A stretch of DNA of 64,000 nucleotides from Psychrobacter sp. Cmf 22.2. GTDB lineage: Bacteria; Pseudomonadota; Gammaproteobacteria; Pseudomonadales; Moraxellaceae. Position 1 is the first letter of the stretch. Each line of letters begins with the position of its first letter. A program made the position numbers and the translations under genes. The notes beneath the pieces are model-generated. The model did no database searches, had not been told where the DNA came from, and worked only from the letters and a program-made list of their open reading frames with translations. This document shows positions 8,954-18,063 of the stretch, in pieces. The stretch spans positions 1-64,000 of the forward strand of contig NZ_MRYA01000008.1 of NCBI RefSeq assembly GCF_001921745.1. Reading direction: 5' to 3'.

Positions 8954-10111
8954 CTAGCGTTTGGCCAAGCGCACTTGGTTGTCGTGGGTCATTGCCAGTG
9001 CACCCTGAATCTCATCTTCCATATCTAAGTTCAGTGCCAGTTTGTTTGCTGACGCGTCATCTGTAGCAGCTGGTGCAATTAAGGTGGTGATAAAGTTGAC
9101 AAGGTTATTGGCATACAAGTCTGATGACTGCGCTGCTAGCATCGACGGGATATTGGCCGCGCCAACGATACGTACGCCATTGGCAGTGGTAATGGTTTCA
9201 TCTGGCAAACTGCCTTCGACGTTGCCCCCTGTTCCAGCAGCCATATCAATCAGCACTGAGCCGGCTTTCATTTTGGCAAGTGTTGCTTGATGTACCAAGC
9301 GCGGTGCTTGACGACCCGGAATTTGCGCAGTGGTAATGACGATATCGGCATTACTTAAGGCTTTGTCGACGACTGCGGCTTGGTCTTTGATATACTGCTC
9401 TGAAGGTGTCCATGCATAACCACCTGTGGACTTAGCTGTCTCAGCTTCCTCTGCACTCATTGGTACATCCAGCCATTTACCACCGAGTGACTCTACTTGC
9501 TCACGAGCGGTCGGACGTAGATCACTGGCTTCAACGACTGCCCCTAAGCGCTTGGCCGTCGCAATCGCTTGTAACCCTGCAACGCCGACGCCCAAGATCA
9601 CAACTTTGGCGGGCTTGACTGTCCCCGCTGAGGTCATAAACATCGGAAACGGACGTGAATACTCATTGGCGGCTAGCAATACAGCTTTATAACCGGCAAG
9701 GTTAGCTTGTGATGACAAGACATCCATATTTTGGGCGCGTGATAAGGTGCGTGGCAATAGCTCCATTGCAAAGGCCGTAACGCCTTTAGCAGCATAAACA
9801 TCCAGCTGAGTATTACGATAAGGATCGAGCATACCAATGACAATCTGACCAGATTTTAAGCTGTCAGTAGTTATAGAAGGTAAGTCATTGACTGTGGTAA
9901 TAATTTGAGACTGGGCAATCACCTCGGTGCTGCTGCTGGCAATGTCGGCACCCGCAGCTTGATACAGCTCATCAGCATAGTAGGCTGCCTGCCCTGCACC
10001 TGACTGGATGACGACCTCAAACCCAAGCTTACGCAGTTTTTTGACCGCGTCTGGGGTTAGCGCGACACGGCTCTCGCTTGCGATATCTGCACTGATTACA
10101 CCGATTTTCAT
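8954..10111 (-). CDS. pntAA: NAD(P) transhydrogenase subunit alpha, NAD-binding part
   Basis: Soluble domain I of the transhydrogenase, which binds NAD(H). It is homologous to alanine dehydrogenase: KIGVISADIASESRVAL at the start, and the dinucleotide-binding VVILGVGVAGLQAIATAKRLGA at about residue 170. The motif VIDMAAGTGGN follows. At 385 aa it is the normal size for a separate alpha-1 subunit. AAGGAGA precedes the ATG. First gene of the operon, divergent from yaaA across a 496-base gap. Confidence 0.96.
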   Translation of the reverse strand: MKIGVISADIASESRVALTPDAVKKLRKLGFEVVIQSGAGQAAYYADELYQAAGADIASSSTEVIAQSQIITTVNDLPSITTDSLKSGQIVIGMLDPYRNTQLDVYAAKGVTAFAMELLPRTLSRAQNMDVLSSQANLAGYKAVLLAANEYSRPFPMFMTSAGTVKPAKVVILGVGVAGLQAIATAKRLGAVVEASDLRPTAREQVESLGGKWLDVPMSAEEAETAKSTGGYAWTPSEQYIKDQAAVVDKALSNADIVITTAQIPGRQAPRLVHQATLAKMKAGSVLIDMAAGTGGNVEGSLPDETITTANGVRIVGAANIPSMLAAQSSDLYANNLVNFITTLIAPAATDDASANKLALNLDMEDEIQGALAMTHDNQVRLAKR

Positions 10112-10607
10112 ACCGTCTCCTTACTCACGTCTAATGACTTTATTTACGTCTTAATGACTGTCCTTAATACCCTTGACGCTCATTTAACAAGCACAGAGGA
10201 AAAAAAACAATTGGTCGTTGTTGGTTCAAATTTTTTACTAAATACTATCAATTTAATAAATGATAACTACGTCACCATCATTACTTTTTATTATAGAGAC
10301 ATCATCCGATAACTTTCATTGCCTAATGATGACCCACAAGTAAAATTAAAAGTTAACTATTTATACCATCTAGATAACTTTTATTGTTATATTAAAAATT
10401 TTTATTTTTCTATGAAAGCTAACCCCTTGTCAAATATAGCCTGCTGGTCATCTTAACCACTTTTTAAATGTTTACTTTTTTGTCGATAAAGCAGCAAGAT
10501 CCCTCCAACCATGACGTCAAATCACGTTAAAATTGTATATAAGGTATAATCAGAGCACTTGACACCACGATAGACAGGTCATTGACTTCACACAATAAGG
10601 ATTAGCC
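10112..10607. promoter_or_regulatory. Divergent pntAA / yaaA intergenic region
   Basis: This 496-base AT-rich stretch carries no supported gene. Near pntAA (10120-10158) there is a near-duplicate of about 20 bp built on ACGTCTAATGACT / ACGTCTTAATGACT. Near yaaA a perfect -10 box TATAAT lies at 10545-10550 on the plus strand with no good -35, which suggests an activator-dependent promoter. A palindrome TGACGTCA is at 10512-10519, just upstream of that -10. I see nothing definite in the middle. Confidence 0.45.
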
Positions 10608-11408
10608 ATGTATTTTTTACTCTCTCCCGCCAAGTCTTTAAATGAGACAGACGACATTCCTGTCAACCTAGGCAACTACTATAGCCAGCCTGAGCTGATT
10701 GAACACGCGCAGGCGCTGATGAAAATACTAAAGACAAAGGAGCCGGTTGATTTGCAAGCGCTGATGAGTATCTCGGATGATCTGGCGCAGCTCAATGCGG
10801 CGCGCAACCAGCAGTGGAGTTGGAGTAAAAATCAGCCGTTTGATGATCGGAATGCCAAACCCGCCGCTTATCTATTTGATGGCGATGTTTATACAGGTCT
10901 TGATATGTATGGTATGGACAAGGACACTGCCATCTACGTCAATGAGCATTTGGGTATTTTGTCAGGTCTCTATGGCGTGCTAAAGCCGCTGGATTTAATC
11001 CAGCCGTATCGTCTAGAGATGGGCACCAAGCTAAAAAATGAGCGCGGTGATAACCTATATGAGTTTTGGGGCGAGGAAGTCACTAAGGTAATCAATGCGC
11101 GACTGGCAGATAGTGAAGACAAAGTATTGATTAACTTAGCGTCTAATGAGTATTTTAAATCGGTAAAAAAGAAGGCATTAAATGCTGAGGTTATCACGCC
11201 ACGATTTGAAGATGAAAAAAACGGTCGATATAAGATTATTAGCTTTTATGCCAAAAAAGCCCGTGGATTGATGGTGAAATACGCGGCTGATAATAAACTG
11301 ACCAAGGCTGAACAATTAAAGGAGTTTGACTTAGCGGGATATTATTATGTCGATGAGCTGTCTGATGATAAGACATGGACATTTAGACGAGATGAGGCAA
11401 ATGCGTAA
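10608..11408 (+). CDS. yaaA: Peroxide stress protein YaaA
   Basis: YaaA (DUF328) lowers free intracellular iron during hydrogen peroxide stress and is OxyR-controlled in E. coli. The start LLSPAKSLNE, the internal YDVYTGL-like segment FDGDVYTGLDMYGM, GLYGVLKPLDLIQPYRLEMG, and NLASNEYFKSV are hallmark segments of the family. Length 266 aa against 258 in E. coli. AAGGA precedes the ATG. A monocistronic unit with its own terminator directly downstream. Confidence 0.95.
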   Translation: MYFLLSPAKSLNETDDIPVNLGNYYSQPELIEHAQALMKILKTKEPVDLQALMSISDDLAQLNAARNQQWSWSKNQPFDDRNAKPAAYLFDGDVYTGLDMYGMDKDTAIYVNEHLGILSGLYGVLKPLDLIQPYRLEMGTKLKNERGDNLYEFWGEEVTKVINARLADSEDKVLINLASNEYFKSVKKKALNAEVITPRFEDEKNGRYKIISFYAKKARGLMVKYAADNKLTKAEQLKEFDLAGYYYVDELSDDKTWTFRRDEANA

Positions 11409-11440
11409 TCATTAGCTAAAATAGAATAAACCTGTATATA

Positions 11441-11474
11441 AAAACCCCGATAAGCTCTCGCCTATCGGGGTTTT
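11441..11474 (+). terminator. Terminator downstream of yaaA
   Basis: Perfect 12-bp stem (AAAACCCCGATA with TATCGGGGTTTT) and a 10-base loop, 32 bases after the yaaA stop. The symmetric A- and T-runs could let it work in both directions. Confidence 0.88.
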
Positions 11475-11505
11475 ATTTGGGAAACTGGAATAAAAACTTT
11501 CATTA

Positions 11506-11541
11506 AAAAAGCCCTGCTATCTTGCGATAACAGAGCTCTTA
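11506..11541 (-). terminator. Terminator downstream of groEL
   Basis: On the minus strand AGCTCTGTTATC pairs with GATAGCAGGGCT (two G-U pairs) around GCAA, followed by TTTTTT. It faces the groESL operon and lies beyond the 102-base palindrome, so that element would be part of the groEL 3' untranslated region. Confidence 0.75.
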
Positions 11542-11571
11542 ATAGTCAAACAGACTTTATGACGTCAATCA

Positions 11572-11673
11572 TACTTCTAGCGAAAAGCGATTTGTCGAGG
11601 AAGACGAGCGAAAATAGTACCTATTGTACATTGAGCGCGTCTGACAAAGAGAAATCGCTTTGTAGCAGAAGTA
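11572..11673. repeat. 102-base imperfect palindrome, REP/MITE-like
   Basis: The two halves pair in blocks: TACTTCT (11572-11578) with AGAAGTA (11667-11673); AAGCGATTT (11585-11593) with AAATCGCTT (11652-11660); AGACG (11602-11606) with CGTCT (11638-11642); and two GTAC words near the centre. The blocks are interrupted by unpaired stretches of similar size on both sides. It ends three bases from the groEL stop and has no coding potential of its own. The shape suggests a small non-autonomous repeat; no second copy is seen in this window. Confidence 0.55.
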
Positions 11674-11676
11674 AAA

Positions 11677-13332
<1,656 letters not shown>

Positions 13333-13415
13333 TTACTCCATTATTATAAGTATAAAAATACGAACGAATAAGTCGATATAGTAATGTGCTGAGTGCTTAA
13401 TATTACCTAAAAGAA

Positions 13416-13706
13416 TTAACCTTCTAGCACACCCAATACATCAGACTCTTTCATAATAAGTAGTTCTTCGCCGTCAACTTTTACCGTTTGACCAGCATAT
13501 TGACCGAACAAAACTTTGTCGCCAGCTTTTACATCTAATGCGCGAGTTTCGCCGTTGTCACGAACCTGACCATTACCAGTTGCTAGCACTTCACCTTGTG
13601 AAGGTTTTTCTTGTGCTGAACCAGGTAACAAAATACCACCAGCAGTTTTTGTTTCTTCTTCTATACGGCGGACGACGATACGGTCATGTAAAGGACGAAT
13701 GTTCAT
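13416..13706 (-). CDS. groS: Co-chaperonin GroES
   Basis: 10-kDa subunit of the heptameric lid of Gro[16 protein letters not shown] at the start, the mobile loop region [16 protein letters not shown] that contacts GroEL, and the conserved KVLFGQYAG segment are all present in 96 aa. GGAG lies eight bases upstream of the ATG. First gene of the groESL operon. Confidence 0.98.
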   Translation of the reverse strand: MNIRPLHDRIVVRRIEEETKTAGGILLPGSAQEKPSQGEVLATGNGQVRDNGETRALDVKAGDKVLFGQYAGQTVKVDGEELLIMKESDVLGVLEG

Positions 13707-13758
13707 CGATATGACTCCAAAAGTTGGTTGTTTACGTTAAAGGGTTTATTTGAATGAA

Positions 13759-13814
13759 TGGTCTCAAGACCAGTATCTATAAGAAATGTGACCAAAAAGT
13801 GACGTCTTATAGAT
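13759..13814 (-). promoter_or_regulatory. Hairpins in the groES 5' untranslated region
   Basis: Two perfect inverted repeats lie between the promoters and the groES start: ATCTATAAGA (13776-13785) with TCTTATAGAT (13805-13814), a 10-bp stem with a 19-base loop; and TGGTCTCAAGACCA (13759-13772), a 5-6 bp stem. They are more than 50 bases from the ribosome-binding site, so direct masking of the start looks unlikely. They may affect mRNA stability or act as a DNA site. Confidence 0.5.
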
Positions 13815-13834
13815 AAGCGTTGAGCTTGTATCAA
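13806..13834 (-). promoter_or_regulatory. Candidate sigma-70 promoter of groESL
   Basis: On the minus strand TTGATA (13829-13834) and TATAAG (13806-13811) are 17 bp apart, five of six matches each. It lies just downstream of the sigma-32 promoter and could supply basal groESL expression. Confidence 0.5.
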
Positions 13835-13835
13835 A

Positions 13836-13864
13836 AAGTGGGGGCAATAGAAGGTGGCTTCAAG
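13836..13864 (-). promoter_or_regulatory. Sigma-32 heat-shock promoter of groESL
   Basis: On the minus strand CTTGAA (13859-13864) is followed after 14 bp by CCCCCACTT (13836-13844). This closely matches the sigma-32 (RpoH) consensus CTTGAA-N13-15-CCCCAT-T. It is about 130 bases upstream of groS and in the right orientation. No CIRCE element (the HrcA operator of other phyla) is seen. Confidence 0.85.
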
Positions 13865-13885
13865 TGTAAATTCGAAAAATTTACA
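13865..13885. promoter_or_regulatory. Perfect palindrome adjoining the groESL heat-shock promoter
   Basis: TGTAAATT (13865-13872) and AATTTACA (13878-13885) form a perfect 8+5+8 inverted repeat that touches the upstream edge of the sigma-32 -35 box. The position fits an activator or repressor operator. No family-specific consensus is recognised. Confidence 0.5.
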
Positions 13886-14119
13886 AGAATGTGAAAGCAG
13901 AAATTTTATAAGTTCATGGTGGCGAGTAACCTTACTCACAAAGCGTTACTTGTGACGTCAGCTTAAGGAGTTTTGGCAACATAGGCTATAAGAGCTGAAC
14001 ACTGCTATATATTGATGCCCTTGAAAATGTAACAACATATGACCATTATAAGCGTTGAGAACATAATAATAGTTATAAAAAAGATGACACATCTATCTTC
14101 TATCTATTAAGGAAAATCC

Positions 14120-14890
14120 ATGAGTATTTTATCAACAAATAAAAAGTTAGCCGTAACTGATAATCAAAATCTTAGACATAGCAAATCGAAGTTTCTCACC
14201 GCCCTAAACACAGGCGCTAGTATCGCTATTATTGGAGCTTTAAGCATGACCGCCCCTACTCTTGCCAACGCAAAAACCATTCAACCATCAAGCGCTGACT
14301 ATAGCTTTACGGTTGAAGATAAATATAAAGGCACTGCAAATCGCACGTTGAGCAAGTCTGGCAATACTTGGAAGTACAATGTGAAGGCTCGTGTTGCTGG
14401 TGTCGCTAGTGCCGCGCAAAATAGTGCGTTCACGATTAATGGTAACAACGTCACCCCAACACAAGCCAGTACCACTTATAAGTTGTTAGGTCTTGGACGT
14501 ACCCATAAGCTGGATTTTAATCCAAGTAGCAAAAAGGTAACTAGTAACTATAAAGGTAAGACCACGACCATGAATATGGCGCAACAAGCCTTCGATGACC
14601 TGAGCTTAGAAGTACAAATTCGCCAAGATTTATTAAATGGTAAGTTCTCTGGTAATTACTACATGGCAAAAAAAGATAAAGTTGAAAAGACGCCATTCAA
14701 AAAATCTGGGAATACTAAAATTACCGTACCAGCAGGCACTTTCGATACCGTCAGAGTTGATCGTGTCCATGACGATAATGATCGCTCTACCAGCTTTTGG
14801 CTAGCGCCAAGCTTAGATTACTTACCAGTAAAAGTGAGCCAAATTAATGATGGTAAGAAAATGGACTTAGAATTGACTAAGGTTAATTAA
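14120..14890 (+). CDS. Secreted DUF3108 domain-containing protein
   Basis: An N-terminal basic stretch of about 25 residues precedes a hydrophobic segment (TGASIAIIGALSMTAPTLANA) ending in a typical signal peptidase I site, so the mature protein is probably periplasmic. The remainder (about 200 aa) fits DUF3108: repeated beta strands, PAGTFDTVRVDR, and FWLAPSLDYLPVKVSQ near the end, as in family members of outer-membrane biogenesis context. Function unknown. AAGGA precedes the ATG. A single-gene unit followed by a terminator. Confidence 0.82.
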   Translation: MSILSTNKKLAVTDNQNLRHSKSKFLTALNTGASIAIIGALSMTAPTLANAKTIQPSSADYSFTVEDKYKGTANRTLSKSGNTWKYNVKARVAGVASAAQNSAFTINGNNVTPTQASTTYKLLGLGRTHKLDFNPSSKKVTSNYKGKTTTMNMAQQAFDDLSLEVQIRQDLLNGKFSGNYYMAKKDKVEKTPFKKSGNTKITVPAGTFDTVRVDRVHDDNDRSTSFWLAPSLDYLPVKVSQINDGKKMDLELTKVN

Positions 14891-14930
14891 GTTCTAGCTT
14901 ATAGCTTACTTGACGTCAAAAACGTCTCGA

Positions 14931-14968
14931 AAAAAAAGCGGTACTCTGAATGAGAGTGCTGCTTTTTT
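14931..14968. terminator. Terminator between the DUF3108 gene and the DUF2069 gene
   Basis: AAAAAAGCGGTACTCT pairs with AGAGTGCTGCTTTTTT (two G-U pairs) around a five-base loop. The A-run on one side and T-run on the other allow it to serve both converging genes. Confidence 0.8.
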
Positions 14969-15010
14969 ATGGCTTTGAATTTATTTGGAAATGTAAAGCT
15001 GGCTGCGTAG

Positions 15011-15484
15011 CTAGCGAGGTTGCTTGACTACATTGTTCATCGAGGGCAGACGTTTCAACAAAATAAATAACCAGACATTGATGGTTAGCAGTAATAGAAA
15101 ATCGATTAAATAAACGGCTATTTCAGCTGAGCTGCTACCGTAAGCACGAGTAAATAGCACTACGCCACTCGCACCTAAATAAACCAAAGTAAACATACTA
15201 CCTACCAATAGTGCATAGGGTGAACGACCACGCATTACCCATGGCGTTAAGATGAACGCTGGCACCAGCCACAATGCTTGCCATGCAATACCACCAATAA
15301 TATCAGGACTGCTTGGATTAAGAGCACTGATAAAAATAGGCAGCCCAAGCAGTCTATACACCAACCAAACAAGCCACGTCAGCATCAAACGCTGACGAAT
15401 GGGCGCAATAGGTTTGACAGGTTTACTGGCTTTTTTCGCTGCTGGTTTTGCCTGAGTGTTATTATCGGGGCGTTTAGTAGCCAT
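15011..15484 (-). CDS. DUF2069 domain-containing membrane protein
   Basis: 157 aa: a Lys/Ala/Pro-rich cytoplasmic N-terminus of about 28 residues, then four hydrophobic helices (starting near LMLTWLVWLVYRLLGLP, IIGGIAWQALWLVPAFIL, SPYALLVGSMFTLVYLGASG and the C-terminal YLIDFLLLLTINVWLFILL). Pairing of a DUF2069 gene with wrbA is a recurring arrangement in gammaproteobacteria, and wrbA lies 55 bases upstream in the same direction. Function unknown. Confidence 0.8.
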   Translation of the reverse strand: MATKRPDNNTQAKPAAKKASKPVKPIAPIRQRLMLTWLVWLVYRLLGLPIFISALNPSSPDIIGGIAWQALWLVPAFILTPWVMRGRSPYALLVGSMFTLVYLGASGVVLFTRAYGSSSAEIAVYLIDFLLLLTINVWLFILLKRLPSMNNVVKQPR

Positions 15485-15539
15485 TAGATGCGTCTGCTTC
15501 CTAATTCAATAGCATTATGCTGCACTATACAACAGCAGC

Positions 15540-16157
15540 TTAGCGGGTCCAATTGGCCTGTGCCAATGCGCGGGCACTAATCGCCAAACGCCGACCTTGA
15601 GCGATACCTAACTCGCGCTCATCATCAGAGACTGGCTGATCATGCAATGCACCGCTCACGTGACTGGCTCCATAAGGCGTGCCGCCGCGATGAGTACGAT
15701 TCAGCGCAGGCTCTGCATAAGGTACTCCGACAATCATCATGCCGTGATGCATCAGTGGTAACATCATTGTCAGTAGAGTGGTCTCTTGGCCACCATGCAT
15801 CGAACCTGTTGCAGTGAATACTGAAGCAGGTTTGTTTTGCAGATTACCTGCCAGCCACAGGGTGACGGTATTGTCCCAAAAGTACTTCATGGGCGCGGCC
15901 ATATTACCAAAGTGAGTTGGACTACCAAGTGCTAGGCCGCTGCAGTCTTTAAGGTCATCCATTGTACAGTATAAGTCACCCTCATCAGGTATCGCAGGCT
16001 TGCTGGATGTGGTCTCAGGCGCGACGGTCGGTACTGTACGGATACGAGCTGTCATGCCAGCGTCTTCAATACCCTGAGCGATCGCATACGCCAATGTCTT
16101 AGTTGTACCGTGGCTAGAATAATATAGTACCAAAACATAGGGGTTGGCTTGACTCAT
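15540..16157 (-). CDS. wrbA: NAD(P)H:quinone oxidoreductase, WrbA family
   Basis: Flavodoxin-like FMN protein that reduces quinones by two electrons and limits redox cycling. The FMN phosphate loop YYSSHGTTKTLA is near the N-terminus; GSPTHFGNMAAPMKYFWD and TGSMHGGQETTLL are WrbA signatures. The longest ORF begins with GTG at 16166, too close to GGAAG; ATG 16157 has GGAAG eight bases upstream and gives 205 aa. Cytoplasmic; likely co-transcribed with the DUF2069 gene. Confidence 0.92.
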   Translation of the reverse strand: MSQANPYVLVLYYSSHGTTKTLAYAIAQGIEDAGMTARIRTVPTVAPETTSSKPAIPDEGDLYCTMDDLKDCSGLALGSPTHFGNMAAPMKYFWDNTVTLWLAGNLQNKPASVFTATGSMHGGQETTLLTMMLPLMHHGMMIVGVPYAEPALNRTHRGGTPYGASHVSGALHDQPVSDDERELGIAQGRRLAISARALAQANWTR

Positions 16158-16205
16158 GAGCAACACTTCCTTTTAAAATTATTAATGTTATGAGATGCAA
16201 TAGCT

Positions 16206-16237
16206 TGTGTCATATAAGCCTTGTGTGTCATATAAGC
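16206..16237. repeat. Short tandem repeat (18-bp period)
   Basis: TGTGTCATATAAGC occurs at 16206-16219 and again at 16224-16237. It lies in the wrbA / yihY intergenic region, near the wrbA promoter region, and may be a slippage product or a paired binding site. Confidence 0.4.
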
Positions 16238-16430
16238 TTTGCATCAAAAGATTAATATCACTGATAGATGTGCACATTATGCCCGACTCATTCACTGACA
16301 TGCAAATAAAGACTGCTGTACCTTATAGTTATAGCCATATAACGGGTGCTGTTATGTATTTTGACACAATTAATTGGCAGATGCTGATAGCACATTTTTG
16401 TTACACTACTGTCACTCTTATCTTTGCTAA

Positions 16431-17966
16431 ATGGTCAATATGGAAAACTTACTGAAAAAAGTCCCGTTTACCCATCAACGCTGGTTTCAGTTTTCGCGAT
16501 TTTTGACGCGGCACTTTTTTGAAGACAACTGTCAACAAAAAGCAGCTTCACTTACTTACACTACTATGCTATCGATTGTGCCTATGTTGACCGTATTACT
16601 GATGATTTTATCGTCAGTTCCAGCGCTCGCTTCAGTCAGAGCGCAGATTTATGAGGTGATATATAGCAACTTGCTACCGCAATCGAGCATGCAGGTCAGT
16701 GAGTATATCAATAGCTTCGCTGAAAAATCGTCTAACTTGACGGCCATAGGGGCAATGATCTTATTTGTCACAACCATTATTACTTTGACGACTATTGAAC
16801 GAGCTTTTAATCAGATTTGGCGAGTAGACGATCGTTCTGGCGGTATCAAAAGTATGCTGCGCTATTGGACCATTATTACTATGGGACCGTTAGTATTGGG
16901 AACCGCATTTATTGCCTCTAGTACGGTACAGAGTTTGAGCTTTTTGAACCGTCAAATAGGTGGTTATGGCATCGACTGGTCGTTTTGGGTACAGATAGTT
17001 TCCATCGGAGTAATGGTTGCAGGCTTTATCGGTATGTATTGGTTCATTCCCAAAGCCCGCGTACCTGTAAAAAACGCGGCCATAGCTGGTATATTTGTTG
17101 CAATAGCATTTGAGTTACTAAAGCATATCTTTGGTATGGTCATGAGTAACTTTACCAGTTATGAAGCCATATACGGTGCGTTTGCCGCCTTACCTATCTT
17201 CTTATTATGGATTTATTTGTCATGGAACTTAATCTTATTAGGCGTTGAGATTAGCTATACTTTAACTATTTTTGAGACTGAGGAAGTCTATCCACGTCAT
17301 CCGCTGTTGAGCTTGCTTGATATGTTAAACCTAGTCTATATCAATCACCTAAAAGGCGATACCGTGAGCGAGCAGGAGCTACGTAACGTATTAGGTCGTA
17401 AGGAGCTGCCTAAATGGTATACCTACATTAATTACTTAAAAGACAGCAAACTCATTACCGTGACTGAAGATGACGAATACGTACTCAAAAAAGATCTTAG
17501 CAAACTGACATTATGGGACTTCTACCGCACCCTGCCTTACCCGTTACCTATAAAGGATGAGCTTGATGAGATAAAGAGTGACAGCCAACAGCCCTGGCTT
17601 AGTCTACTGATACGTCGCTTTATCAACACTGAAGCCTTTGCACAAGAGCAACTTAACTTACCGTTGTCTGCTATTTTTTCTCATAGTCAGCCGCGCAAAA
17701 AAACCTCTGCAAGCAATGAAAAAGAGTCTTTTGGCAAATACGGTAAGCGCAATACACAGCACAATAAACATAGGCGCGAGCAAGACACACCGCATTTTGA
17801 AGCAGCAGCCTATGATAAAGACAGTGACGTCATATGTGATAACAATCGCAATGAGATTTTGATTCCAAATGACCCGATTGAAGACGATAAAGACGCAAAC
17901 AACGACAGTAATAATCACAAAGGCAATATCATTACTGAAGCGGATAATCCAAAAGTAAACAGGTAA
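16431..17966 (+). CDS. YihY/BrkB family membrane protein
   Basis: Inner-membrane protein of the family once misnamed ribonuclease BN. Residues about 35-280 contain six hydrophobic segments and the family motifs KAASLTYTTMLSIVPML near the start, IERAFNQIW, and YGAFAALPIFLLWIYLSW. From about residue 290 a soluble region follows. The last 90 or so residues are very polar (Lys, Asn, Asp, Glu, His), apparently disordered, and longer than usual for the family. Two ATGs (16431, 16440) are possible and neither has a clear ribosome-binding site. Transport substrate unknown. Confidence 0.87.
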   Translation: MVNMENLLKKVPFTHQRWFQFSRFLTRHFFEDNCQQKAASLTYTTMLSIVPMLTVLLMILSSVPALASVRAQIYEVIYSNLLPQSSMQVSEYINSFAEKSSNLTAIGAMILFVTTIITLTTIERAFNQIWRVDDRSGGIKSMLRYWTIITMGPLVLGTAFIASSTVQSLSFLNRQIGGYGIDWSFWVQIVSIGVMVAGFIGMYWFIPKARVPVKNAAIAGIFVAIAFELLKHIFGMVMSNFTSYEAIYGAFAALPIFLLWIYLSWNLILLGVEISYTLTIFETEEVYPRHPLLSLLDMLNLVYINHLKGDTVSEQELRNVLGRKELPKWYTYINYLKDSKLITVTEDDEYVLKKDLSKLTLWDFYRTLPYPLPIKDELDEIKSDSQQPWLSLLIRRFINTEAFAQEQLNLPLSAIFSHSQPRKKTSASNEKESFGKYGKRNTQHNKHRREQDTPHFEAAAYDKDSDVICDNNRNEILIPNDPIEDDKDANNDSNNHKGNIITEADNPKVNR

Positions 17967-18063
17967 ATGCTATAACCTTAACTTTAACCTTATCAGACGA
18001 TATTATAAAATAACCTTCGCTAGAAGATATGAGTCAAATTATATTCCCAACCCTTTGGAGCTT

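Noticed and set aside
8518..10111. Frameshifted pntA
   Set aside because: The two parts have separate strong ribosome-binding sites and match the known split alpha subunit.
16207..16455. 82-aa ORF overlapping the yihY start
   Set aside because: Its start lies within the tandem repeat and it overlaps the yihY start in another frame; no family resemblance.
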